A stretch of DNA of 16,010 bases from Pseudomonadota bacterium (GTDB lineage Bacteria > Pseudomonadota > Gammaproteobacteria > Steroidobacterales > Steroidobacteraceae), in the NCBI GenBank assembly GCA_021826035.1, contig JAKBBE010000056.1:1-16010 (forward strand), given 5' to 3'. Positions 1 to 6,513 of the stretch are shown here, one piece after another. A program made the position numbers and the translations under genes. The notes under the pieces were generated by a model. It ran no database searches, was not told the DNA's origin, and was given only the letters and a program-made list of their open reading frames with translations. Within the stretch, counting starts at the first letter, position 1. Every line of letters begins with the position of its first letter.

Positions 1-803
1 GCCGGCCCTCGTGCGTCTTTCCGGGCATCTGCCCCAACCTCGACACCAACCACGCGCCGCTGATCCAGCTGTACCGCAAGGTGCGCGAGCTGCCCGGCAT
101 CCGCAAGGTGCTGATCGCCTCGGGCGTACGCTACGACCTCGCCGTGGAGTCTCCGGAGTACGTCAAGGAGCTCGCGCAGCATCACACCGGCGGGTACCTG
201 AAGATCGCCCCGGAGGCGATCTCCGACGGGCCGCTCGCGATGATGATGAAGCCGGGGATCGGCGCCTACGATCGCTTCAAGGAGCTGTTCGACCGTTACT
301 CACGCGAGGCGGGCAAGGAGCAGTACCTGATCCCGTATTTCATCGCCGCGCATCCCGGGACCCGCGACGAAGACATGCTCGAGCTCGCCTTGTGGCTGAA
401 GCGCAATGGATTCCGGGCCGATCAGGTGCAGGCGTTCCTGCCCTCACCGATGGCGAGCGCAACCGCGATGTACCACTCGGGCAAGAATCCGCTGAAACGC
501 GTACGCCGCGACGGCGGGGAAGTGCACGTGCCGAAGGGGCTGAAAGTGCGCCGTCTGCACAAGGCCTTTCTGCGCTATCACGACCCGAACAATTGGCCGA
601 TGCTGCGCGAGGCGCTGCGCCGGATGGGTCGCGCCGAGCTCATCGGCAGCGGCAAACACCAGCTCGTGCCGGCCTATCAGCCGCCGGGGACCGGTCAGGC
701 ACACGAAGGACATCGCGGCGCCCGGACGGGCGAGCGTGCCGGGCCGCGTCCGCAGCCGTTTCGCACGCAACACACCGGACTGCCACGCACTCCGCGGCGC
801 TGA
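1..803 (+). CDS. ygiQ: YgiQ family radical SAM protein, C-terminal part (5' end outside window)
   Basis: About 266 residues are visible, read in the frame starting at base 3; the start and the radical SAM CxxxCxxC motif lie upstream of the window. The visible part matches the YgiQ family closely: an ICPNLDTNH stretch at the left edge, then [66 protein letters not shown] and, at the C-terminus, the family's HTGLPR tail. YgiQ proteins are predicted S-adenosylmethionine radical enzymes of the cytoplasm whose reaction is not established. The frame is intact up to a TGA at 801-803. The acetyltransferase ATG follows 16 bases later, so the two may share a transcript. Family assignment is secure; function is not known. 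Confidence 0.93.
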   Translation, partial: RPSCVFPGICPNLDTNHAPLIQLYRKVRELPGIRKVLIASGVRYDLAVESPEYVKELAQHHTGGYLKIAPEAISDGPLAMMMKPGIGAYDRFKELFDRYSREAGKEQYLIPYFIAAHPGTRDEDMLELALWLKRNGFRADQVQAFLPSPMASATAMYHSGKNPLKRVRRDGGEVHVPKGLKVRRLHKAFLRYHDPNNWPMLREALRRMGRAELIGSGKHQLVPAYQPPGTGQAHEGHRGARTGERAGPRPQPFRTQHTGLPRTPRR

Positions 804-819
804 GCACCGAACGGTAGTC

Positions 820-1515
820 ATGACCACCCCCCATCCTCTTGATCGCCCGGTCTGGGCGAGTCTGACGACTCACCACGAGCCGTTCGCCGCTGGCGGTGCG
901 CTCGCCCGGCGTTACCGCGCCGAGTACAACGTGTTCGCCGGTCAATCGGATGAGTCGCCCGAGGCGCTCGCGGCGCTTGCCGCGCTGGTCGGTCCCGGCG
1001 AGCAGGTGTGTATCGCGCAGGCGATGCCGGTGGTGGTGCCGCCGGGACTCACGGTGCACAAGAGCCTGCAGGGTGTGCAGCTGACGGCTCCGTCGGCGCT
1101 CGACGTGCCGGACGGGGTCGAACCGCTGGTTGCGTTGACGGAACGTGATGCACCAGAGATGTTCGCGCTCGCCCGGCTCACCGAGCCGGGGCCGTTCGCG
1201 TCGCGTACCCACGCACTTGGCCGCTTTCTCGGCATCCGTATCGACGGGCGGCTTGCGGCCATGGCCGGGGAGCGCTTCCGATTTCCCGGTTACACCGAGG
1301 TCAGCGCCGTCTGTACGCATCCGGACTTTCGCGGCAGAGGCTTCGCACGCCGCCTTACCGCTGCGGTCACTGCCGCTATTCATCAGCGCGGCGAACGGGC
1401 GTTCCTGCAGGCCTGGAAGACCAACACGCCGGCGATCACGTTGTATCAGTCGCTCGGTTTTGAGATTCGCGCCGAGATGAGTGTCTGCGTATTGGTCCGC
1501 GCGACGCCGGTTTGA
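820..1515 (+). CDS. GNAT family N-acetyltransferase, FR47-like
   Basis: This gene encodes 231 residues. The C-terminal half carries the acetyl-CoA fold: a beta strand around residues 157-166 ([12 protein letters not shown]), the pyrophosphate-binding loop RGRGFA at 171-176 (the R/Q-x-x-G-x-G/A motif A), and the late motif [16 protein letters not shown] at about 202-217. This arrangement is typical of FR47-like acetyltransferases. The N-terminal ~100 residues are less conserved and probably form the substrate side. The reading frame is open from 736, but that stretch overlaps ygiQ and has low-complexity Arg-rich sequence, so the ATG at 820 is preferred; no strong Shine-Dalgarno precedes it. 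The acceptor substrate (small amine, amino acid or protein) cannot be told from sequence. Expression may depend on read-through from ygiQ, 16 bases upstream. Confidence 0.9.
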   Translation: MTTPHPLDRPVWASLTTHHEPFAAGGALARRYRAEYNVFAGQSDESPEALAALAALVGPGEQVCIAQAMPVVVPPGLTVHKSLQGVQLTAPSALDVPDGVEPLVALTERDAPEMFALARLTEPGPFASRTHALGRFLGIRIDGRLAAMAGERFRFPGYTEVSAVCTHPDFRGRGFARRLTAAVTAAIHQRGERAFLQAWKTNTPAITLYQSLGFEIRAEMSVCVLVRATPV

Positions 1516-1713
1516 GTGGCAGGACTCCGGCGGCCCGCAGTGCGCGGCCGGCTACAGGAGGGGGATCACGATCGAACCGCTTCCGCAGGCAGTTGCAGAT
1601 CCGGCACTGTTGGTCGCGGGCGCACAGGTCGATCCGGTCGGTCGGGTGCTGCCCGCGCCCGCGAGTCGACATCACTGCGTTTCCTCGGGGGTGCGAGGCG
1701 CGCTGAATCGCCC

Positions 1714-1730
1714 CCCCTGTGGCACAGGGG
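1714..1730. repeat. Tight inverted repeat, 7-bp stem, 3-base loop
   Basis: The arms cccctgt (1714-1720) and acagggg (1724-1730) are exact reverse complements around the loop ggc. There is no following T-run. It sits three bases before another perfect hairpin. Confidence 0.6.
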
Positions 1731-1733
1731 CGC

Positions 1734-1748
1734 AGGTCCACGGGACCT
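1734..1748. repeat. Tight inverted repeat, 6-bp stem, 3-base loop
   Basis: The arms aggtcc (1734-1739) and ggacct (1743-1748) pair perfectly around the loop acg. Together with the hairpin at 1714-1730 it forms a tandem pair separated by three bases. Confidence 0.6.
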
Positions 1749-1785
1749 TGCAGCGGAGCGGGCGTGCGCAGGAGAATGTCCCGGT

Positions 1786-1814
1786 GCGCACCGCTGCGCC
1801 CGGCAGCGGTGCGC
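1786..1814. repeat. Strong inverted repeat, 12-bp perfect stem, 5-base loop
   Basis: The arms gcgcaccgctgc (1786-1797) and gcagcggtgcgc (1803-1814) are exact reverse complements around the loop gcccg. It is the most stable-looking hairpin I noticed in the window. No T-run follows on either strand, so it does not look like a standard intrinsic terminator. Confidence 0.7.
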
Positions 1815-1868
1815 CGACGGCCAGACCCGTCGCAACGGGGACAGATCGTGATGCACTCGGACAGTCGC

Positions 1869-1880
1869 GCCTGTACAGGC
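1869..1880. promoter_or_regulatory. 12-base perfect palindrome upstream of second acetyltransferase (possible operator)
   Basis: The sequence gcctgtacaggc reads the same on both strands. It ends 45 bases before the ATG at 1926, a place where a dimeric regulator could bind. It contains ctgt and acag half-sites, but they are adjacent rather than spaced as in the enterobacterial LexA box (CTGT-N8-ACAG), so it is not called a LexA site. The operator role is inference from symmetry and position only. Confidence 0.25.
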
Positions 1881-1925
1881 CGTCGGTGCCGGTGGGTGTC
1901 AAGCGGCCACGATGAGCATCGGAAC

Positions 1926-2390
1926 ATGAATCACGACGAGACACGCTCGAAGTTGCACATCCGCGCCGCAGGAGTGACCGACGCCGCAGAGCTCGCGCGG
2001 TTGTCTGCGCAACTCGGTTACCCGTGCGAGCCGGCCGCGATGCGTCAACGCCTCGAGCGGCTCACCGCGCGCGCCGATCATGCCGTGTTGGTGGCGAGCA
2101 TCGACGCGGGCGCACTGCTCGCCGGCTGGGTCCACGTCGGGGCGGGTCTGTGGCTGGAGTCCGGCGAGTGCGCGGAGATTCTCGGACTAGTTGTCGATAC
2201 GGCAGCGCGTCGCGGCGGCGTGGGCCGCAGGCTCATCGGTGCCGCCGAACAGTGGAGCCGCGCGGCGGGATTCGAGCGGATCGTGGTGCGCTCGAACGCG
2301 GTGCGCCCCGAGGCGCATGCGTTCTACCCGTCGCTTGAGTACACCCTGGAGAAGACGCAACGGGTCTACGGCAAGGTGTTCAGGCCGTGA
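1926..2390 (+). CDS. GNAT family N-acetyltransferase
   Basis: This gene encodes 154 residues, close to the usual single-domain GNAT length. The fold starts immediately with LHIRAAGVTDAAELARL (residues 10-26). The strand before the cofactor loop is EILGLVVDTAARRG, followed by the acetyl-CoA loop RRGGVG at 95-100, then helix RRLIGAAEQW, the strand FERIVVRSN (117-124), and EAHAFYPSLEY (129-139) corresponding to the family's EAHxFYxxLGY; the usual Gly is Glu here. The frame is open further upstream with an alternative ATG at 1851, but the conserved domain begins just after the ATG at 1926, so that start is preferred. It is not closely similar to the acetyltransferase at 820-1515, so a recent duplication is unlikely. 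The substrate is unknown. Confidence 0.9.
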   Translation: MNHDETRSKLHIRAAGVTDAAELARLSAQLGYPCEPAAMRQRLERLTARADHAVLVASIDAGALLAGWVHVGAGLWLESGECAEILGLVVDTAARRGGVGRRLIGAAEQWSRAAGFERIVVRSNAVRPEAHAFYPSLEYTLEKTQRVYGKVFRP

Positions 2391-2497
2391 GCGGCCTGCC
2401 GTGCGCCCGAGTGCGCTAGGGGAAAACCACACTTTCGGGGGTACGGCGGGGCGGACTACCGTGATGCAGTCGGGTCCTGACCCCCCCGGGGACACCC

Positions 2498-3187
2498 ATG
2501 CACACCAGACGATCGGCGGCGCGGCCGGCAGGCGCCGCGGCGGCCGCGCGGCGGCTGCCGCGCCCGCGCAGCGCGGCGCGTAATGTGCTGCTCCGTGCCC
2601 TTAAGCGGCGGCAGACGACCCGTGCGTTCAGCGCTCGAAAGCTCTCGGCCGAGACGCTCTCGGAGCTGCTCTGGGCCGCCTTCGGCGTGAACCGCCCGCG
2701 GGGGCCGTTCGGCGGCGTTGGGCGAACGGCCGCCTCGGCGAGCAACTCCCAGGAGATCGACGTCTACGTCGCGCTGGCCGACGGGACCTACCGGTACGAC
2801 GCGCCGGCGCACCGTCTCGAACTGGTCGTGCCCGGGGACTTACGGGCGCTGGCCATGAGCCGGCGGCAATCCAAAGCCGACGGCGGTGCCGGTGCGCCCG
2901 TGCGGTTGATCTATGTCGCGGACCTGGAGCGCTTGGTGCATACGCGCGGTGTGCAGGAGCCGGGCCTGCGCGACCCGCAGATGCAGCACGCCTACTCCTG
3001 CGTCGATATTGGGCTGATCGCAGCCAACGTCTACCTGTTCGCCGCCGCCACGGGCCTGGGGGCGTGGTTCCACAACTGCGACCGCGCGCGCCTGGCCGCG
3101 CGTCTGGCGCTGCGAGCCGGACAGCGTGTACTGTTCGCACAGACGGTCGGACATCCACAGCAGCGTTCCCGGGGAGGGCCTCCATGA
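2498..3187 (+). CDS. SagB-type / nitroreductase family FMN-dependent oxidoreductase
   Basis: This gene encodes 229 residues. The nitroreductase fold begins around residue 30: the FMN-phosphate motif KRRQTTRAF (36-44), KLSAETLSELLWAAFGVNRP (48-67), a degenerate RTAASASNSQEIDVYV (76-91) corresponding to the family's RTAPSARNxQE, DGTYRYD (95-101), and the C-terminal FAQTVGHP (213-220). This pattern is typical of the SagB-like branch, which includes stand-alone proteins as well as azoline oxidases. The N-terminal ~28 residues are Ala/Arg-rich with a twin Arg, but the hydrophobic stretch is too weak to call a Tat signal. No peptide-modifying cyclodehydratase or precursor peptide is nearby, so a thiazole/oxazole role is not supported. 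Its TGA overlaps the ATG of the next gene (ATGA, 3184-3187), indicating translational coupling. The physiological substrate is unknown. Confidence 0.88.
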   Translation: MHTRRSAARPAGAAAAARRLPRPRSAARNVLLRALKRRQTTRAFSARKLSAETLSELLWAAFGVNRPRGPFGGVGRTAASASNSQEIDVYVALADGTYRYDAPAHRLELVVPGDLRALAMSRRQSKADGGAGAPVRLIYVADLERLVHTRGVQEPGLRDPQMQHAYSCVDIGLIAANVYLFAAATGLGAWFHNCDRARLAARLALRAGQRVLFAQTVGHPQQRSRGGPP

Positions 3188-3936
3188 AACTCGACGGTAA
3201 CACTGTGCTGATCACCGGTGGCGGCAGCGGCATTGGCCTGGCGCTGGCGGCGGCTTTCCTGCAGCGCGGCAACGAGGTGATCATCTGCGGGCGCAGCGCC
3301 GATCGGCTCGCTGCCGCCAAGCGTTGGTATCCGGCGTTGCATACCAAGACGGCGGATCTGTCCGACCTCGCCGGCTGTCAGGAGCTGTCGCTCTGGACGG
3401 CGGGCCGCTTCGAGCGCCTGAATATCCTGATCAACAACGCAGGCCTGCAACGCGACATCGATTTTTCCTGCGGCGCGAGCGAGTTTCTCTCCGGGGAGAA
3501 CGAGCTGCGCGTCGACCTGGAGGCACCCATCCTGCTCTCAGGCCTGATGGTGCCGCTGCTCGCCGGGAAGCGGCCTGCCGCCATCATCAACGTCACCTCG
3601 GGGCTGGCGTTCGTCCCCTCGGCTCGTACCCCCGTGTACAGCGCCGCGAAGGCCGGCCTGCACGCCTTCAGCATGGCTCTGCGTCACCAGTTGATGCCGC
3701 TGGGCATCCAGGTGTTCGAGGTCGTGCCGCCAGCGATCAACACTGGGCTGAACCCACAGGGCCGCGCACGCCGGCCGCGGCTGAAGATGGACCTCGAGCC
3801 GTCCGAGTTCGCGGCCGTGGTCATGGCCGACCTCGAGAGCGACGTCGCGGAGATCGGCTATGGGTTCAGTGCCGATGCCATGCGTGCCTCGCGGGCCGAG
3901 ATCGATCGGCGCTTCGTCCAGCTGAACGCGCCTTGA
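3184..3936 (+). CDS. Short-chain dehydrogenase/reductase, DltE-like
   Basis: This gene encodes 250 residues, the standard length for a classical SDR. Visible hallmarks are the dinucleotide-binding TGGGSGIG at residues 11-18, CGRS (35-38) closing the second strand, the structural NNAG at 84-87, the catalytic Ser in NVTSG (S139) and the catalytic YSAAK (Y152, K156). The overall pattern, including the C-terminal substrate loop PPAINTGLN (182-190), resembles proteins annotated as DltE. The Arg at position 37 after the second strand suggests NADP(H) preference, an inference. The start ATG overlaps the nitroreductase stop by four bases, so the two redox enzymes are probably made together. The substrate is not predictable. 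Confidence 0.92.
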   Translation: MKLDGNTVLITGGGSGIGLALAAAFLQRGNEVIICGRSADRLAAAKRWYPALHTKTADLSDLAGCQELSLWTAGRFERLNILINNAGLQRDIDFSCGASEFLSGENELRVDLEAPILLSGLMVPLLAGKRPAAIINVTSGLAFVPSARTPVYSAAKAGLHAFSMALRHQLMPLGIQVFEVVPPAINTGLNPQGRARRPRLKMDLEPSEFAAVVMADLESDVAEIGYGFSADAMRASRAEIDRRFVQLNAP

Positions 3937-3955
3937 GGATGCGGCAGCGGTCGGG

Positions 3956-3983
3956 TTGCCGGCCGGCAGGGCGGGCGGATAAT
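3956..3983 (+). promoter_or_regulatory. Sigma-70-like promoter of the NfeD-stomatin operon
   Basis: A -35 candidate ttgccg (3956-3961) and a -10 candidate gataat (3978-3983) are separated by 16 bases, in the only gap (53 bases) between the SDR and the NfeD gene. The -10 box is preceded by G and followed by gc, a common context. Counting six to seven bases past the -10 box puts the transcription start at about 3990, which is the A of the NfeD ATG, so the transcript may have little or no leader. Confidence 0.5.
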
Positions 3984-3989
3984 GCACCC

Positions 3990-5297
3990 ATGAGAGCCTG
4001 GCTGATCGTGCTGACGGCGCTGCTCGCAGGGGCGCTCGCCCCGCGGGCGCACGGCGCCGCGCCCGCAAAGTCCGGGCCGCCTGCGATCGGACTCGAGCTG
4101 CAGGGGGCGATCGGGCCGGCCACGGCGCACTACATCGTGCAGGGATTGCGCACGGCCGCCGCGCGTGACGCCCCGTTCGTCATCCTGCGCATCGACACGC
4201 CGGGCGGACTGGAGACCTCGATGCGGGAGATCATCAAGGCCATCCTGGCTGCGCCCCTGCCGGTGATCGGCTATGTCGCACCCGCGGGCGCCCGCGCCGC
4301 AAGCGCCGGAACCTACATCCTGTACGCATGCGCGATCGCGGCCATGGCGCCGGCCACCCACCTCGGGGCCGCCACCCCGGTGTCGATCGGCGGCGCAACG
4401 CCGACACCGGGCCATATGAGTGCCGAGCAGCGCAAGATCCTCAATGATTCCATCGCCTATATCCGCTCGCTTGCCGAGCTGCGCGGGCGCAATGTCGCGT
4501 GGGCCGAGCAGGCGGTGCGCGGCGCGGCGAGTCTGCCGGCCCAGGATGCGCTGCGCCGGCACGTGGTCAACCTCATCGCGCCCAGTCTCCCGAATCTGCT
4601 CGCGCAGCTCGATGGCCGCACTGCCGAGCTGCACGGCCGCACGGTCCATTTGGCGAGCGCCGGGGTGGCGGTGATGTGGCTGGCGCCGGGCTGGCACACC
4701 CGGGTGCTGGCGGCCATCACCAACCCGACGATCGCCTACGGGCTGCTGCTGATCGGGCTGTGGGGGCTGATCTTCGAGGGGTTCCATCCGGGCGGCGTGC
4801 TGCCGGGAGTGGTCGGCGTGGTGGCGCTGCTGGTGGCGCTGTTCGCCTTCCAGCTGCTGCCGACGGATTTTGCTGGTTTGGCGCTGATCGTGCTTGGATC
4901 GGCCCTGATGGCCGCGGAATTCTTCTTGCCTACTTACGGATCGCTCGGCATCGGCGGCCTGATCGCCTTTGTCATTGGGTCGCTCGTGCTATTCGATTCA
5001 GGAGTCCCGGGCATGTCCATCAGCCGTGCCGTGATCGGCGCGCTCGCCACCGTCGGCGGCGGGGTCATTCTCGGGATCGTGTATCTTGGCACTCGCGCCC
5101 AGCTGCGGCCGCCGGCCGCGGGCGTGCAGGCCATGGTGGGCGCGATCGTGGAGGCGCAAGAGGACATTGAGGCGCACGGCCGGGTCCGCTATGGCGGGGA
5201 GATTTGGAATGCGGTTGCGCTCTCGCCCCTGAAGCGCGGTGAGCGGGCGCGGATCGTGAAGGTCGAAGGGCTGCAGGTGTGGGTCGAGCCGCTCTGA
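3990..5297 (+). CDS. nfeD: NfeD / STOPP family membrane-bound serine protease (ClpP-class)
   Basis: This gene encodes 435 residues with the full three-part architecture of long NfeD proteins. A signal peptide (about residues 1-23, MRAWLIVLTALLAGALA) is followed by a ClpP-like protease domain with RIDTPGG (67-73), the nucleophile region ASAGTYI (S105), LGAATPV (125-131) and a candidate general-base Lys at 149 in RKILNDSIAYIRSLAE. A membrane part of about four to five helices spans residues 245-368, and a C-terminal soluble NfeD OB-fold domain covers about 378-435 (VGAIVEAQEDIEAHGRVRYGG). Family knowledge: the archaeal homologue is a Ser-Lys protease that cleaves its stomatin partner near the C-terminus; the stomatin gene follows here. 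The frame is open far upstream across the SDR gene, but the signal peptide and promoter fix the start at the ATG at 3990. No Shine-Dalgarno is evident, which fits a leaderless message. Confidence 0.93.
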   Translation: MRAWLIVLTALLAGALAPRAHGAAPAKSGPPAIGLELQGAIGPATAHYIVQGLRTAAARDAPFVILRIDTPGGLETSMREIIKAILAAPLPVIGYVAPAGARAASAGTYILYACAIAAMAPATHLGAATPVSIGGATPTPGHMSAEQRKILNDSIAYIRSLAELRGRNVAWAEQAVRGAASLPAQDALRRHVVNLIAPSLPNLLAQLDGRTAELHGRTVHLASAGVAVMWLAPGWHTRVLAAITNPTIAYGLLLIGLWGLIFEGFHPGGVLPGVVGVVALLVALFAFQLLPTDFAGLALIVLGSALMAAEFFLPTYGSLGIGGLIAFVIGSLVLFDSGVPGMSISRAVIGALATVGGGVILGIVYLGTRAQLRPPAAGVQAMVGAIVEAQEDIEAHGRVRYGGEIWNAVALSPLKRGERARIVKVEGLQVWVEPL

Positions 5298-5325
5298 TGC
5301 ACGGGCGCCCGGCGCGGAGGTTCAC

Positions 5326-6087
5326 ATGTCGTATTTTCTGATCGTCGTGATCGTGCTGGTCGCGCTGCTTGTGATCAGCTCAGTGCGGGTGCTGAACGAA
5401 TACGAGCGGGCGGTCATGTTCACGCTCGGGCGTTTCACCGGCATCCGCGGCCCCGGCCTGATTCTGCTCTGGCCGTTGATTCAGCGCATGAACAAGGTGG
5501 ACCTGCGCGTCATCGTGCTGAACGTGCCGAAGCAGGACATCATCACGCACGACAACGTGTCGGTGAAGGTGAACGCGGTCGTCTACTTCCGCATCGTCGA
5601 TCCGAGCAAGGCCATCATCCAGGTCGCCAATGCCTGGGATGCCACCAGCCAGGTGGCACAGACCACGCTGCGCTCGGTGCTCGGGCAGCACGAGATGGAC
5701 GATCTGCTCTCCCAGCGTGACAAGCTCAACGCCGACATTCAGCGGATTCTCGATGAGAACACCGAGGCCTGGGGCATCAAGGTGGCCAACGTCGAGCTGA
5801 AGGACGTCGATCTGGACGAGAGCATGGTGCGTGCCATGGCGCGCCAGGCCGAGGCCGAGCGCAACCGCCGTGCCAAGGTGATCAACGCCGAGGGCGAGCG
5901 CCAGGCGGCGCAGACCCTGGTCGAGGCCGCCCGGGCCCTGGCGCAGCAGCCGAGCGCGATGCAGCTGCGCTACCTGCAGACGCTCGCGGACATCTCGCAC
6001 GACAAGTCGCAGCTGATCATCTTTCCGCTGCCGCTCGATCTGATCGGGCCACTGTTGAGTCGCGGCAGCACGCCGCCGACGAGCTGA
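5326..6087 (+). CDS. Stomatin/slipin, SPFH-domain membrane protein
   Basis: This gene encodes 253 residues, typical for prokaryotic slipins. An N-terminal membrane helix (residues 3-19) is followed by the SPFH/band-7 domain with NEYERAVMFTLGRFTGIRGPG (24-44), VLNVPKQDIITHDNVSVKVNAVVYFRI (64-90), TTLRSVLGQHEMDDLLSQRDKLN (113-135) and WGIKVANVELKDVDL (149-163). An Ala/Glu/Arg-rich coiled-coil follows at about 165-210. The hydrophobic C-terminal segment SQLIIFPLPLDLIGPLL (228-244) is the region cut by the NfeD protease in the archaeal pair. The proteins oligomerise in the inner membrane, where they are thought to organise membrane microdomains. A good ribosome site (ggagg, 5316-5320) lies five bases before the ATG. 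The 28-base gap to nfeD supports co-transcription and a working protease-substrate pair. Confidence 0.95.
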   Translation: MSYFLIVVIVLVALLVISSVRVLNEYERAVMFTLGRFTGIRGPGLILLWPLIQRMNKVDLRVIVLNVPKQDIITHDNVSVKVNAVVYFRIVDPSKAIIQVANAWDATSQVAQTTLRSVLGQHEMDDLLSQRDKLNADIQRILDENTEAWGIKVANVELKDVDLDESMVRAMARQAEAERNRRAKVINAEGERQAAQTLVEAARALAQQPSAMQLRYLQTLADISHDKSQLIIFPLPLDLIGPLLSRGSTPPTS

Positions 6088-6093
6088 GGCGCG

Positions 6094-6513
6094 ATGCGCC
6101 AGGAGTCCTCGCTCGGGCGTCTGCCGGTGGTGGCGGGCGCGGCGCTGCTTGCACTCGCGACGCTCGCCGGGGCCGTCGGCGCGCACGCGCTGCCGCACGA
6201 GTGGACGGCACAGCAGGTGCACATTTTCAACATCGCGGTGCGCTACCAGTTCTTCCAATCACTCGGACTGCTCGCGATGGGGGTGTGGCTCGCCACGCGC
6301 AATCTCGAGACGCTGGCGAACCCGCAGCGTCTCAGGGTGCAGCGCTGCGCGAGTGTCGCGCGCACGCTGCTCGCCGGCATCGTGCTGTTCTCCGGCAGCC
6401 TCTACGGACTGGCGCTGCACGCGCCGCGCTGGGTCGGTCTGTTCACGCCCATCGGCGGTGCGCTCATGATCGTCGCCTGGGGGGTGTTCGCCGTGGAAGC
6501 CTGGCGCAGCTGA
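6094..6513 (+). CDS. DUF423 family inner-membrane protein
   Basis: This gene encodes 139 residues and four predicted membrane helices at about 10-30, 51-68, 88-108 and 115-135. Family signatures include GAVGAHALP (26-34) near the end of helix one, FNIAVRYQFFQSLGLLAMG (45-63) in helix two, VLFSGSLYGLAL (97-108) and TPIGGALMIVAW (118-129). The usual YQ-x-x-HALAL motif has lost its His here (YQFFQSLGL). DUF423 proteins (YgdD in E. coli) are small inner-membrane proteins with no established function. The ATG lies six bases after the slipin stop and the TGA is followed at once by hrpB, so it is inside the operon. Confidence 0.9.
   Translation: MRQESSLGRLPVVAGAALLALATLAGAVGAHALPHEWTAQQVHIFNIAVRYQFFQSLGLLAMGVWLATRNLETLANPQRLRVQRCASVARTLLAGIVLFSGSLYGLALHAPRWVGLFTPIGGALMIVAWGVFAVEAWRS

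Larger units (their letters stand above)
1516..1925. other. 410-base gene-free stretch with clustered hairpins
   Basis: No convincing gene lies here. Open frames exist on both strands, but their translations are Arg/Pro/Gly-rich, match no family I know, and none has a good start with a ribosome site. The stretch holds at least three tight perfect hairpins (1714-1730, 1734-1748, 1786-1814) and a 12-base palindrome (1869-1880), listed separately. None of the hairpins is followed by a T-run, so simple intrinsic termination is not indicated. A purine run resembling a ribosome site (aggaggggg, 1556-1564) is not followed by ATG, GTG or TTG at a usable distance. It may be a long untranslated leader of the second acetyltransferase, a small RNA, or decayed coding sequence. 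Confidence 0.6.

Noticed and set aside
1555..1600. T-loop-like ggttcgatcg on the minus strand, suggesting a tRNA
   Set aside because: The flanking bases do not form a T-arm stem, and no matching acceptor or anticodon arm is visible.
1436..1927. Minus-strand frame with a CPRCDGSG motif resembling a DnaJ-type zinc repeat
   Set aside because: Only one such repeat is present, the rest is Arg/Pro-rich with no family match, and it overlaps the end of a conserved gene.
820..2390. Tandem duplication of the two acetyltransferase genes
   Set aside because: The proteins differ in length and architecture (231 versus 154 residues) and share only general GNAT motifs.
2498..3187. Azoline (thiazole/oxazole) peptide cluster suggested by the SagB-type nitroreductase
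   Set aside because: No cyclodehydratase, YcaO protein, precursor peptide or transporter is nearby; stand-alone members of this family are common.
3324..3989. Long N-terminal extension of the NfeD frame across the SDR gene
   Set aside because: It overlaps a well-supported SDR in another frame, and a proper signal peptide begins at the ATG at 3990.
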